A stretch of DNA of 44,264 bases from Reyranella sp. (GCA_030684475.1 JAUXWB010000425.1:1-44264); one strand, 5' to 3'; positions 7,929 through 16,737 are shown, counted from the stretch's first letter. Translations and numbers: made by a program. The notes: generated by a model not told the origin, from the letters alone.

Positions 7929-8627
7929 ATGAAACTCTCAAGAGGTATCGTCGCGGCATTGCTGGGCGCCACCATGCTCGCCGGCGCCGCTTCCGCCCAG
8001 CAGACGCCGGCGACTCCCGCCGCGACGACGCAACAGAAAGCCGAGGCCGAGCGCGACTTCATGAAGCTCTCGGCAGACGGCGCCGTCGCCTTCCGGGCCC
8101 TGCATATGGCCCGCATCGCCATCTTCGAGGCCGATCCGGTGGCGGCGAAGAAGCTGGTTGCCGACACGCGCGCAGCACTTGCCAAGGCGAAGGTCGACTC
8201 GACCGCCTTCATGAAGGCCGAGGCCGAGCTCAAGGCGCCGAATGGCATGAACGCCGGCGCGGCCGCCCCGTCCGGCCCGGCCGTCGCCTGGCTGCCGATC
8301 GACGGTCAGCTCACCCTGGGCGAGGACTTCGTGGCCACCCCGGCCAAGGCTGCCGCGGTCGCCGAGGCGAACAAGCATTTCGAGAAGGGCCAGCGAAAGG
8401 AGGCCATCGAGAAGCTGAAGCTGGCCGACGTCAACGTGATGTTCACCATGGCGCTGGCGCCGCTCGACCGCACGATCGCCGAGGTCGACATGGCGGCCAA
8501 GCTCATGGACGCGGGCAAGTACTACGAAGCCAACGCCGCGATGAAGAAGGCCGAAGACGGCGTCCGCTACGACTCCGTTGCGGTCATCGCCGTGCCGCAG
8601 AAGGCAGGTGCGTCGAAGACGCAGTAA
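7929..8627 (+). CDS. yfdX: YfdX-family periplasmic protein
   Basis: 232 residues. A signal peptide (MKLSRG start, hydrophobic core, cleavage after ASA at about 23) marks it as secreted to the periplasm. The mature part carries the YfdX family signature: a QKAEAERDFMKLS start, and near the end PLDRTIAEVDMAAKLMDAGK followed by YYEANAAMKKAEDGVRYDS. YfdX proteins are alpha-helical; in enterobacteria yfdX is induced by the EvgA acid-stress regulator, and the Salmonella homologue was reported to bind some drugs. The biochemical role is unsettled. A good ribosome site (AAGGAG, 7916-7921) precedes the ATG, and a strong terminator follows, so it is probably transcribed alone. The 202 bases upstream contain no obvious sigma70 promoter. 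Confidence 0.85.
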   Translation: MKLSRGIVAALLGATMLAGAASAQQTPATPAATTQQKAEAERDFMKLSADGAVAFRALHMARIAIFEADPVAAKKLVADTRAALAKAKVDSTAFMKAEAELKAPNGMNAGAAAPSGPAVAWLPIDGQLTLGEDFVATPAKAAAVAEANKHFEKGQRKEAIEKLKLADVNVMFTMALAPLDRTIAEVDMAAKLMDAGKYYEANAAMKKAEDGVRYDSVAVIAVPQKAGASKTQ

Positions 8628-8648
8628 CCGTTGCGATCAGGGAAACGG

Positions 8649-8683
8649 GATCGCCGGCCGGCTCGGGCCGGCGATCTTTTTTT
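8649..8683 (+). terminator. Rho-independent terminator after yfdX
   Basis: An 11-bp perfect GC-rich stem (GATCGCCGGCC with GGCCGGCGATC), 6-base loop, followed by seven T. It ends the yfdX transcript 22 bases after its stop and also separates it from the convergent amidase gene, whose stop begins at 8692. Confidence 0.93.
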
Positions 8684-8691
8684 GCGCGCGC

Positions 8692-10113
8692 TCAGATCTG
8701 ATGCGCCATCGGCGGCGCCGGGATCGGGCGGACGCGCTCGTAGGCGGCGGCCGCGCGCAACACCAGTGCGTCGCGAGCATGGCCGCCCACGATCTGCAGG
8801 CCGATCGGCAGGCCCTCGCGGTCGAGGCCGCAGGGGATGGTGGCGGCGGGCTGGCGCGTCAGGTTGAAGAGGAGCGTGAAGGGCGTCCAGCCGATGTCGA
8901 CGCCGTCGCCGCCCCACGCCGCGTTCTCGTTCACCGCGAAGGCCGTCATCGGCATGGTGGGGCTGAGCAGCAGATCGTACTTCGCCATGAACTGGTTCAT
9001 GATCACGCCGACCTGCTGGCGCTGATGAATGGCCGTCACCACCGCCTCCTGGCCGAGGTTGGCGCCGTGCTCGGCGGCCTTTAGCAGGCCCGGGTCCATC
9101 AGCGCCCGCTTCTCGGGGCTGAAGGTTTTGACCAGCACAGCCACGTTCGATTGCCAGTGGGCGTTCAGGATGCGGCGCGGATCGAGGCCTGCCAGGTCGG
9201 GCGAGTCCTCGACCACCTTGGCGCCCAGCGTCTTGAACACCTTGGCGGCATGCTCGACCGCCACCGCCACGTCGCGGTCGATCTTGTCGCGCTCGACGAA
9301 GCCCAGGCCGGGCGAATAGGCGATGCGCAGCCCCTTCACGCCCTTCTCGAAGCCCTTCAGGTAGTCCTCGGCATCGTCGGGCCGGCCATAGAGGTCGCGC
9401 GGATCGGGCCGCGCCATCACGTTCATCATCATTGCGGCATCGCGCACGGTGCGGGTCATCGGCCCGATGTGCGAAAGCGTGCCTTGCGCCGAGGGCGGCC
9501 ACAGCGGCACGCGCGCCTGCGTGGGTTTCAGGCCAAAGAGACCGGTGAAAGAGCATGGGATGCGCACCGAACCGGCGCCGTCGGTGCCGACTGCTAGGTT
9601 GCCCATGCCGACCGCTTCGGCGGCGACGCCGCCGCCCGAGGAGCCGCCCGGCGTGCGGCCGATCTTCCAGGGATTGTGCGTGGCACCGTAGAGGCCCGAG
9701 TCGGTCACGCCCTTCCAGCCGTATTCCGGCGAGGTCGTCTTGCCCAGCAGCACGGTGCCGGCCTCGCGCAGGCGCTGCGCCACCGGCGAATCGACGGTCC
9801 ACGGGCCGTCGGGATCGGTGGCAAGGCTGCCCATGCGCGTTGGCATGCCCTTGGTCAGCACCATGTCCTTGATGGTGATCGGCACGCCGTCGAGGTCGCT
9901 CTGCCGCTTGCCACCCTTCTTCCAGCGCTTCTCCGAGGACCGCGCGGCGCGCAGCGCCATATCGGGATCGAGATGCTGGAAGGCGTTGAGCTGGCCGTTG
10001 AAGGCGTCGATGCGCGCCAGCGCCGCCTTGGTGGCCTCGACAGGCGAGGCCTTGCGCGATTTATAGAGTTTCACCAGCTCGTGGGCCGGCATCATCGCAA
10101 GATCGGCGGTCAT
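8692..10113 (-). CDS. Amidase (amidase signature family)
   Basis: 473 residues with the amidase-signature Ser-cisSer-Lys triad: Lys82 (PITIKDM), Ser158/159 in PGGSSGGG, and nucleophile Ser182 in GTDGAGSVRIP. Length and the PEYGWKGVTDS region match AtzF/GatA-like bacterial amidases of broad type. It hydrolyses an amide or aryl-amide bond in the cytoplasm; the substrate cannot be inferred, and the GatB/GatC partners of a tRNA amidotransferase are absent. The ATG shares one base with the preceding amidase stop (TAATG), which means coupling. An open frame continues far upstream inside the neighbouring amidase gene but is an antisense-like shadow, so the ATG at 10113 is the start. Paralogous to, but clearly diverged from, the amidase upstream. 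Confidence 0.92.
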   Translation of the reverse strand: MTADLAMMPAHELVKLYKSRKASPVEATKAALARIDAFNGQLNAFQHLDPDMALRAARSSEKRWKKGGKRQSDLDGVPITIKDMVLTKGMPTRMGSLATDPDGPWTVDSPVAQRLREAGTVLLGKTTSPEYGWKGVTDSGLYGATHNPWKIGRTPGGSSGGGVAAEAVGMGNLAVGTDGAGSVRIPCSFTGLFGLKPTQARVPLWPPSAQGTLSHIGPMTRTVRDAAMMMNVMARPDPRDLYGRPDDAEDYLKGFEKGVKGLRIAYSPGLGFVERDKIDRDVAVAVEHAAKVFKTLGAKVVEDSPDLAGLDPRRILNAHWQSNVAVLVKTFSPEKRALMDPGLLKAAEHGANLGQEAVVTAIHQRQQVGVIMNQFMAKYDLLLSPTMPMTAFAVNENAAWGGDGVDIGWTPFTLLFNLTRQPAATIPCGLDREGLPIGLQIVGGHARDALVLRAAAAYERVRPIPAPPMAHQI

Positions 10114-11522
10114 TACTTGGTCTCCGGAAGAACGGGGAATTTCAGCGGATGGGCTTCGGCATAGCACGCTGCGGCGCGCAGCACTGTCGCGTCTCGATAG
10201 TGGCCCGAGACGATCTGCAGCCCGACCGGCAGGCCCTCGCTGCTGAGGCCACAGGGCACGGTCGCGGCGGGATGGCGGGTGAGATTGAACTGCGGCGTGT
10301 AGGGCGACCATTGCATATTGGGCTTGCCGTCGGGCCCGTCGGGCAGGTTCTTGCCTGCCGCGAAAGGTTTCACTGCCATGGTCGGCGTCAGCAACAGGTC
10401 GTACTTGGCGAAGAACAGGTTCCAGGCGATGGCGAGCTCGCGCCGCGCAACCTGCGCGTTCACGACGTCCTGCAGCGAATAGCGCAGCCCCGCCTTGGCG
10501 CCGGCGAGAAGATTGGGATCGAATTCGTGGTGCCGCTCCTCGGGATAGAGCTGCAGCAGGCGCTGCAATGCCGTGAGCCAGTGGACCACGAAGGCGCGGC
10601 CGGCTTCGGGATAGGGGAAGGGGGCTTCTGCCTCCTCGACCTTGCAGCCCAGCGCCTCGAACTGCCGCGCCGCCTTGGTCACCATGGCGGCGACCTCGAT
10701 GTCGAGCGGGTGCTCGCCGAAGCGCAGCACGAAGCCGACTTTCAATTTCTTCAGCTTGCCGTCCAGCTTCTTCGTGTAGTCGGTGTCGTCGGCCGGCAGG
10801 CCGTAGGCGTCGCGGGCGTCCGGTCGGGCGATGACGTTCATCACCAGCGCGCAGTCGATCGCGGTGCGGGCCATCGGGCCGGTATTGGAAAGATCTCCGG
10901 TCATTGAGGGCGGCCAGGCCGGCACGCGGCCGAACGTGGCTTTCAGGCCGACGAGCCCGTTGAAGCTCGAGGGAATGCGCACTGAACCGCCGCCGTCGGT
11001 GCCGATGGCGATCGGGCCGAGGCCTGCCGCCACTGCCGCGCCGGCGCCGCCCGAGGAACCGCCCGGCGTGCAGTCGAGCCTCCATGGATTGCGCGTGATG
11101 CCGTGCAGGGCTGAGTCGGTGACGCCCTTGTGGCCGTATTCCGAGCTGGTGCTCTGGGCGAAGACGATGGCGCCGGCCTCACGCAGCCGAGCTACCGCCG
11201 GTGCGTCGGCGTCGGCCGGAGTCTTGACGGTGAGCTTGCTGCCCATGCTCGCCGGCCAGCCCTTCACCCGCACAAGTTCCTTGATCGAGACAGGCACGCC
11301 GTCGAGCGGCGACAGCGGCTTGCCATTCTTCCAGCGCTTCTCCGAGGCGCGGGCGGCCGCGAGCGAGTGGGCGGCGTCGATGCGGCAGAGCGCGTTGATG
11401 TGCGGGCCGACCGTCTCGGCCCGTGCCAGCACCGCCTTCATGGTCTCGACCGGCGAGGCCTTGCCTTTGCGGTAAAGCTTCGCAAGTCCGGCCGCCGTCA
11501 CCTGCGTCAGATCCTGGCTCAT
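10113..11522 (-). CDS. Amidase (amidase signature family), paralogue of the next gene
   Basis: 469 residues with the full amidase-signature triad: Lys81 (PVSIKELV), Ser156/157 in PGGSSGGAG, and nucleophile Ser180 in GTDGGGSVRIP. The family motif SSEYGHKGVTDSALHG aligns with the equivalent part of the downstream amidase, showing an old duplication. The protein is cytoplasmic and needs no cofactor. Its ATG overlaps the stop of the TPR-protein gene (ATGA at 11519-11522) and its stop overlaps the next ATG, so three proteins are made from one mRNA in close ratio. Tandem amidases of different specificity could act on successive or mixed amide substrates, but no pathway is evident. Confidence 0.92.
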   Translation of the reverse strand: MSQDLTQVTAAGLAKLYRKGKASPVETMKAVLARAETVGPHINALCRIDAAHSLAAARASEKRWKNGKPLSPLDGVPVSIKELVRVKGWPASMGSKLTVKTPADADAPAVARLREAGAIVFAQSTSSEYGHKGVTDSALHGITRNPWRLDCTPGGSSGGAGAAVAAGLGPIAIGTDGGGSVRIPSSFNGLVGLKATFGRVPAWPPSMTGDLSNTGPMARTAIDCALVMNVIARPDARDAYGLPADDTDYTKKLDGKLKKLKVGFVLRFGEHPLDIEVAAMVTKAARQFEALGCKVEEAEAPFPYPEAGRAFVVHWLTALQRLLQLYPEERHHEFDPNLLAGAKAGLRYSLQDVVNAQVARRELAIAWNLFFAKYDLLLTPTMAVKPFAAGKNLPDGPDGKPNMQWSPYTPQFNLTRHPAATVPCGLSSEGLPVGLQIVSGHYRDATVLRAAACYAEAHPLKFPVLPETK

Positions 11523-12889
11523 GCGGCTCTCTCCTTGGCGGCGCGGTACTGGCGCGCGAGTTGTTCGGCCTGGTACTCCGCGGCCAGCGCCTGCTCGGTG
11601 CGGCCGACCTTGCGATAAAGTCCGGCCAGCGCGCGCTTGGTGGCGGCCACCGTCGGTCGTTCGCGCTCGTCGGCTTGCAGGATCGCCATCGCCGCGTCGT
11701 TCCAGTCCGCCTGCATCAGGGCATCGAGATGGATGGCGCCGAACAGGGCGCGCTGGGCGATGCTGCCGCCGATCGGCTGCAGGTGCGGCATCGCCTGGCC
11801 CAGCAGCCGCGCCGCCTCGGCGAAGTCGCCCTTGGCGTGGGCGGCGAGGCCGTGCGCCGCCGGCACGGCGCCCTCGGCCCAGGCCTCGCGCTCGAATGGT
11901 TTGGCCTGTTCGGCGCGGTCTTCCAGGCTCGCCAGCATTTCGGTGACGGCGCTTGCTTCGCCCCCGCGCGCGAGACCGTAGAGATAGTGCAGGTCGAGGA
12001 AGGGCGAGAAGTGCTCGTGCAGCCGGGGCTTCAGATAGATCGCGACATCGGCCCAGCGGTCACCCACGTCGACGCCGCGCAGTTCGAGGCGCGCCAGCAG
12101 CGAGACGGCGTTGATCTGGTCCTCGGAGAATTCCTTCCATACGCCCCACACACGCTGGTCGTAGAGCCGAAGCGCCTCGTCGGTGCGGTCGAGGTCGATC
12201 AGGAACAGCGCGAGGTGCCACCACAGATGGGTGTACATGAAGGAGTTGCAGCTCTCCCACGTGTCCGACATCGCGCTGAGGAAGGCCACGCCCTCCTGCA
12301 TCTGGCCGCGTGCTTCCAGGCAATGGGCGACGGCGTGGTGTGCCCAGGGGTCGCGGCGGTCCATCGCGATCGCCTTGCGCGCTGCGGCCTCGGCCTCGTC
12401 GAGGCGATTGCACTCCTCCAGGCCGAAGGCGTGCATCGCCCAAGCATAGTGGTTGTCGGCGTTGGCCTCCACGATGCGCGCGCCGATGCGCAGGATGCCC
12501 TCGGCGTCGCCCTGCCCGAAGGCATGGAGCTGGCCGATCTTGGCGGCGAGGAGATCGCGCGGCCATTGGGCGACCAGATTCTCGAGGATCTTCTGCGCGG
12601 CAGGCGGTTCGCCCGCGATCCAGGCCTCGGTGGCCGCAAGCCACGCCAGCTCGCGGGCGTTGGCGCCTGAAGTCATCGCCTTGGCGAGCGCCGCGTAGCG
12701 CTTGGCGGCCTCGAAACCCTCGGCCGAGTTCATGGAGAGCATGAGATTGGCCGCGACCAGCGGCAACAGCAGGCACCTTTCTTCCCTGTCGGCGGCGGCG
12801 GCGAATTCCGGAAGGCGATTGCCGAAGGCCAGCCACTCCTCGCGGACGAAGTCGAGCGCCGCGATGGCGCCCGCGTCGGCGTTGCTCAC
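11519..12889 (-). CDS. TTC38-like tetratricopeptide repeat protein
   Basis: About 456 residues, almost all helical, of the tetratricopeptide-38 (TTC38) family found in bacteria and animals. Diagnostic segments are NHYAWAMHAFGLEECNRLDE, RRDPWAHHAVAHCLEARGQM and FMYTHLWWHLALFLIDLDR, which match the conserved core with its buried His and Trp residues. TTC38 proteins have no established biochemical function. The start is uncertain: GTG at 12889 (VSNADAG), preceded by AAGGGTTGGAG, gives a family-like N-terminus; TTG at 12895 and an ATG at 12970 are in frame, but the residues in between look non-coding. It is the first gene of an operon with two amidases, joined by an ATGA overlap. That suggests it scaffolds or regulates them (inference). 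Confidence 0.82.
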   Translation of the reverse strand: MSNADAGAIAALDFVREEWLAFGNRLPEFAAAADREERCLLLPLVAANLMLSMNSAEGFEAAKRYAALAKAMTSGANARELAWLAATEAWIAGEPPAAQKILENLVAQWPRDLLAAKIGQLHAFGQGDAEGILRIGARIVEANADNHYAWAMHAFGLEECNRLDEAEAAARKAIAMDRRDPWAHHAVAHCLEARGQMQEGVAFLSAMSDTWESCNSFMYTHLWWHLALFLIDLDRTDEALRLYDQRVWGVWKEFSEDQINAVSLLARLELRGVDVGDRWADVAIYLKPRLHEHFSPFLDLHYLYGLARGGEASAVTEMLASLEDRAEQAKPFEREAWAEGAVPAAHGLAAHAKGDFAEAARLLGQAMPHLQPIGGSIAQRALFGAIHLDALMQADWNDAAMAILQADERERPTVAATKRALAGLYRKVGRTEQALAAEYQAEQLARQYRAAKERAA

Positions 12890-13015
12890 CTCCAACCCTT
12901 GCCCGTCGCGCGCCACGCACTGCCCCCGGTTTCGTCGACGGAGCTTCGCATGCCGTGCGGAGTTGGGCAAAACATCGGCAGGACGGACCGAAGCGTCGTC
13001 CGCCCCGGGGGGCGA

Positions 13016-13393
13016 CTATGACTTGGGAGATCCGCCGAGGAAGCAGTAGATCATGCCACCCTTGCTGGCGCAGATGTGGCTGTTGCCGTCGGGCGCCAAC
13101 TGCTTCAGCACGACCCGGGGCGGCACCGGCACCCAGCGGCCGTTCAGCAGCGCGTACCACACGCCGTCGTCCTTCTGGTAGGCGCGGGTCGGGCGGCAGT
13201 CGCCCTCGACTCCGTCCTTCGTGCCGTTGCAGCACGAGGCATTCGAGCCGGGCTGCTTCAGCTTCTCGTACCAATCATGGTTCTCGGCATGGCCCTGGCC
13301 GTGATTCCCCGCGTGATCCTGGGCGAGCGCACTGCCCGGGGTCAGTACCGTGAACGCACAGGCCAGCGGCAGAACAGATGCCAGGGGGGACAT
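13016..13393 (-). CDS. Small secreted His- and Cys-containing protein
   Basis: 125 residues with a signal peptide (MSPLASVLPLACAF, cleavage after ALA at about 24). The mature N-terminus is histidine-rich (DHAGNHGQGHAENH, four His in 14 residues), followed by SCCNGTKDGVEGDCRPT with Cys54, Cys55 and Cys66, and two more cysteines near the end (Cys108, Cys117). The five mature cysteines and the His cluster suggest a periplasmic, disulfide-stabilised, possibly metal-binding protein. Proteins with an SCCN...DC pattern are common, uncharacterised secreted proteins in alphaproteobacteria (from memory). It is separated by about 125 bases from the TPR gene downstream and 98 bases from the Nudix gene upstream, so is probably its own unit. 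Confidence 0.72.
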   Translation of the reverse strand: MSPLASVLPLACAFTVLTPGSALAQDHAGNHGQGHAENHDWYEKLKQPGSNASCCNGTKDGVEGDCRPTRAYQKDDGVWYALLNGRWVPVPPRVVLKQLAPDGNSHICASKGGMIYCFLGGSPKS

Positions 13394-13491
13394 GGCTCCG
13401 CTTCCGTATTCAAAATCGGTCGGCGGAACAACGAAGAAGCCTTACGGAAGTTGCGGGCCATCATTGATCAGCCGATTCCGCTCGGCGAAGT

Positions 13492-14343
13492 CTACATCAT
13501 TCTGAGGCCGGAGACGATGGGGATGAAACCCGGATCGTCGGCCGACAGCAGGCCGTGGCGCACGAAGAAGTCGATCAGCACCAGGTTGCAGTTGTATTTG
13601 AACTCGGTCGTGTCGCGCACGGTCTCGAACACGCGCCGCGCCGGCCACAGCTCGAACGAATGGACCTCGCCGTCGTTGGCGCGGGGCGTGAAGCCGTCGG
13701 GCAGTTCGAGATCGAAGCAGGTCATGATGTCGGGCTTGAGCTGCATGCCCGACTGGTTCCAATAGGCGACGAAGCCCACTGCTCTCGCCTGGCGCGCCAG
13801 CTCGGGCGGGATCGAGGCCTCCTCGCCGCATTCCTTGATAAGGTTCTCGTGCAGGCCGACGCCGGCCGGCTGGCCGCCGGCCACGGTGTTGTCGAGCTGG
13901 CCGGGAAAGGTCGGCTTGTCGTAGGAGCGGCGCGGCACCCAGATGTGCAGCCCGTCGGGGTGTCGCACATAGCCCGTCATGTGCGGGCCGAAGGCGCGCA
14001 CGCCGAACCACGGCACCGCGGCGCGCTCCATCTCGAGCAGCGCCGGCCGCGTGAACTCCCAGGTGACGGGATAGGCCTCTTCCCGCCAAAGGCCCTTGAA
14101 GTGACCCTGTCCGCGCAATTCGAGCAGGAAGGCACGCATCGCCGCCGTGCGCCTGGCCGGCGTGTCGAGCGTGGAATCGAGATGCCAGGCACCGTCGCGA
14201 TGGCTGAAGGGGCTGGGCCGGGCCGCGACGACGGGGGCGAAGTCGCGATGGATGAATCCGGCGCGCTCGGCGCCGACGAACCAGGGTTCGAACTGGGAGA
14301 GCTCGGCGTTGTTGCAGCGCCGGATATGGTCGAGAAACGACAT
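13492..14343 (-). CDS. DUF4743-Nudix hydrolase (thiamine-pyrophosphate-related type)
   Basis: 283 residues in two domains. The N-terminal DUF4743 part starts with FLDHIRRCNNA. The C-terminal Nudix domain has the box GGQPAGVG...ENLIKECGEEASIP, in which KECGEE (170-175) is the metal-binding REUxEE core with Lys for Arg. This fusion is the family of yeast YJR142W and the Nudix part of fission-yeast Tnr3, reported to hydrolyse damaged thiamine diphosphates (oxo- or oxythiamine forms). A house-cleaning role for cofactor damage is therefore likely but not proven here. ATG 14343 is used; ATG 14361 is in frame and adds six residues. It diverges from a thioesterase gene with only 21 bases between the starts, so the promoters overlap. 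Confidence 0.82.
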   Translation of the reverse strand: MSFLDHIRRCNNAELSQFEPWFVGAERAGFIHRDFAPVVAARPSPFSHRDGAWHLDSTLDTPARRTAAMRAFLLELRGQGHFKGLWREEAYPVTWEFTRPALLEMERAAVPWFGVRAFGPHMTGYVRHPDGLHIWVPRRSYDKPTFPGQLDNTVAGGQPAGVGLHENLIKECGEEASIPPELARQARAVGFVAYWNQSGMQLKPDIMTCFDLELPDGFTPRANDGEVHSFELWPARRVFETVRDTTEFKYNCNLVLIDFFVRHGLLSADDPGFIPIVSGLRMM

Positions 14344-14364
14344 CGGTTCTCGAGATAGCATAGG

Positions 14365-14751
14365 ATGCGCCGCATGACCGAAGACGAACTGCAGAAGCTC
14401 CTGGAGAAGACCTTGCCGGCGGCCGATCTCCATGGCCTGTTCGTCGAGGAATGCCAGGATCAGGACGTGCGGCTGCGTTTCTCTCTCGCGGCAGGCGAGG
14501 CTTGGTCGACGCCGGCGCTGCTGTCGCTGGTCGACACGGCATTGCGCGCCGCGGCGGGCCTCGAGGCGCGGCTGACGCATCTCAACGTCACGGTGCTGAA
14601 GCCGGCACAGGCCGCCGACGTGCTCGCGTTGTCGCGCGTCATCCGCCGCGATGGCGATTCAATTCACGCTGAGGCCTGGTTGTTCAGCCACACCGCCATC
14701 GATCCGATGCTGCATGCGACAGCGAGCTTACGCCGCCTCTTTCCAGGCTAA
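14365..14751 (+). CDS. Hotdog-fold thioesterase-like protein (PaaI/YdiI group)
   Basis: 128 residues with the hotdog pattern: a long helix (STPALLSLVDTALRAAAG) preceding strands LTHLNVTVLKPA, DVLALSRVIRRDGD and IHAEAWLFSH. In PaaI-type enzymes these form the CoA/acyl-binding sheet, and the Asp in the helix is at a usual catalytic position. It may hydrolyse an acyl-CoA, but a non-catalytic relative is possible because the typical HGG motif is lacking. ATG 14365 and ATG 14374 are both in frame. Its last 24 bases overlap the 3' end of the ethylmalonyl-CoA mutase gene on the other strand. An acyl-CoA function would suit that neighbour, but convergent genes need not be related. Confidence 0.7.
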   Translation: MRRMTEDELQKLLEKTLPAADLHGLFVEECQDQDVRLRFSLAAGEAWSTPALLSLVDTALRAAAGLEARLTHLNVTVLKPAQAADVLALSRVIRRDGDSIHAEAWLFSHTAIDPMLHATASLRRLFPG

Positions 14752-16737
14752 GTCCACGACGGCCACGACGTCGCGCATGATTTGCGTGAGGTCAAAATCC
14801 TTGGGCGTATAAACGCGGGCCACGCCCGCCTTGAGCAGCGCCTCGGCATCGGCCGGCGGGATGATGCCGCCCACCACCACCGGCACGTCACCGATGCCGG
14901 CGGCGCGCAGGCCGGCCAGCACGTCGCCGACCAGCGAGACGTGGCCGCCTGAGAGAATCGAGAGACCGACCACGTGCACGCTCTCCTCGAGGGCCGCGTT
15001 CACGATCCGCTCGGGCGTGAGGCGGATGCCCTCGTAGACGACCTCCATGCCGCAGTCGCGGGCGCGCACGGCGATCTGCTCGGCGCCGTTGGAATGGCCG
15101 TCGAGGCCGGGCTTGCCGACCAGGATTTTTATGCGCCGGCCGAGGCGGCGCGAGACCGTATCGACCTCGCGGCGCACGGCTTTGAGCCTGCCGTCGGTCA
15201 CGCCGGCGGCGCGGGCGACGCCGGTCGGCGCGCGGTATTCGCCGAACACGGCGCGCAGCGCATCGGTCCATTCGCCTGTCGTGACGCCGGCCTGGGCGCA
15301 GGCGATCGAGGCCGGCATGACGTTGCGGTCTTCCTTGGCGGCGGAGGCCAGTTCGGTCAGCGCCTTCTTCACCGCTTCAGTATCGCGCGCAGCGCGCCAG
15401 GCTTTTAGCCGCTCAATCTGGCCACTTTCGACCGAAGCATCGACGGTCATGATCGAGCCCGCGCCGGTCGACAACGGCGAGGCTTCGGCCTCGGTGAAGG
15501 CATTGACGCCGACCACCGTCTGCTCGCCCGCTTCGATGGCCGAGAGCCGCCTGAGGTTCGATTCGACCAGGCGCTGCTTCATGTAGGCCGATTCAATGGC
15601 GGCCACCGCGCCGCCCATGTCGTCGATCCTGGCCATCTCGGCCAGCGTCTCTTCCTTGAGGGACGCGACCTTGGCCGCGATCTCGGTGCTGCCGTCGAAG
15701 ATGTCGCCGTATTCCAGCAGGTCGGTCTCGAAGGCCACGATCTGCTGCAGACGCAGCGACCATTGCTGGTCCCATGGCCGCGGCAGGCCCAGGGCCTCGT
15801 TCCACGCCGGCAACTGCACCGAGCGGGCACGGGCGTTCTTGCTCATCACCACGGCCAGCATTTCCAGTAGGATGCGATAGACGTTGTTCTCGGGCTGCTG
15901 CTCGGTGAGGCCGAGCGAATTCACCTGCACGCCGTAGCGGAACAGCCGCTGCTTGGCGTCGCTGACGCCGTAGCGGTTGAGCGCGATGTCGTCCCACAGC
16001 TCGGCGAAGGCCCGCATCTTGCACATCTCGGTGACGAAGCGGATGCCGGCGTTCACGAAGAAGGAGATGCGGCCGACGACCTGCGGGAAGTCGGCGTCGG
16101 GCACCTGGCCGCGCGCCTTCACGGCGTCCAGCACGGCGATGGCGTTGGCGAGCGAGAAGGCCAGCTCCTGCACCGGCGTGGCACCTGCTTCCTGCAGGTG
16201 ATAGCTGCAGACGTTCATCGGGTTCCACTTCGGAACCTCGCGGTAGGTGAAGCCGACCGTGTCGGCCGTCAGCCGCAGCGACGGCTCGGGCGGGAAGATA
16301 TAAGTGCCGCGGGAAAGATATTCCTTGATGATGTCGTTCTGCGTCGTGCCCTGCAGCTTGTCGCGCGCCACGCCCTGGGCTTCACCCGCTGCGATATAAA
16401 GAGACAGCAGCCACGCCGCCGGCGCGTTGATGGTCATCGACGTGTTCATCTTGTCGAGCGGGATGCCGTCGAACAGCGTCCGCATGTCGCCGAGATGGCT
16501 GATCGGCACGCCCACCTTGCCGACCTCGCCGCGCGCCAGCGCATGGTCGCTGTCGTAGCCCGTCTGGGTCGGCAGATCGAAGGCGACGCTGAGGCCCGTC
16601 TGACCGCGCGCCAGGTTGGTGCGGTAGAGCTCGGTGGACTTTTCGGCCGTCGAATGGCCGGCGTAGGTCCGGATCAGCCAGGGCCGATCTTTGTGAGACG
16701 TGCCGGGGGGAGGTGCCTTGGAGGTCGTCTTGGTCAT
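14728..16737 (-). CDS. ecm: Ethylmalonyl-CoA mutase (B12-dependent acyl-CoA mutase, single chain)
   Basis: 669 residues. The N-terminal mutase barrel carries RTYAGHSTAEKSTELY, GQTGLSVAFDLPTQTGYDSD, and MNTSMTINAPAAWLLSLY. The C-terminal cobalamin domain has the base-off motif G-L-D546-G-H548-S-N-G, with His548 as lower axial ligand, then LSILSGGH and VVVGGIIP. The full-length single-chain form with RTYAGHSTAE and QTGYDSDH matches Ecm/MeaA better than methylmalonyl-CoA mutase. Ecm converts ethylmalonyl-CoA to methylsuccinyl-CoA in the ethylmalonyl-CoA pathway for acetyl-CoA assimilation without glyoxylate bypass. The other pathway genes (ccr, mcd, mch) are not in this window. Start ATG 16737; ATG 16773 in frame would add 12 residues. 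Neither has a strong ribosome site. Confidence 0.87.
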   Translation of the reverse strand: MTKTTSKAPPPGTSHKDRPWLIRTYAGHSTAEKSTELYRTNLARGQTGLSVAFDLPTQTGYDSDHALARGEVGKVGVPISHLGDMRTLFDGIPLDKMNTSMTINAPAAWLLSLYIAAGEAQGVARDKLQGTTQNDIIKEYLSRGTYIFPPEPSLRLTADTVGFTYREVPKWNPMNVCSYHLQEAGATPVQELAFSLANAIAVLDAVKARGQVPDADFPQVVGRISFFVNAGIRFVTEMCKMRAFAELWDDIALNRYGVSDAKQRLFRYGVQVNSLGLTEQQPENNVYRILLEMLAVVMSKNARARSVQLPAWNEALGLPRPWDQQWSLRLQQIVAFETDLLEYGDIFDGSTEIAAKVASLKEETLAEMARIDDMGGAVAAIESAYMKQRLVESNLRRLSAIEAGEQTVVGVNAFTEAEASPLSTGAGSIMTVDASVESGQIERLKAWRAARDTEAVKKALTELASAAKEDRNVMPASIACAQAGVTTGEWTDALRAVFGEYRAPTGVARAAGVTDGRLKAVRREVDTVSRRLGRRIKILVGKPGLDGHSNGAEQIAVRARDCGMEVVYEGIRLTPERIVNAALEESVHVVGLSILSGGHVSLVGDVLAGLRAAGIGDVPVVVGGIIPPADAEALLKAGVARVYTPKDFDLTQIMRDVVAVVDLAWKEAA

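Noticed and set aside
10114-11085. Upstream in-frame extension of the 8692-10113 amidase to 797 codons.
   Set aside because: The extension lies inside the other amidase in a different frame and is Arg/Ala-rich; the ATG at 10113 gives a normal amidase length and is coupled by TAATG.
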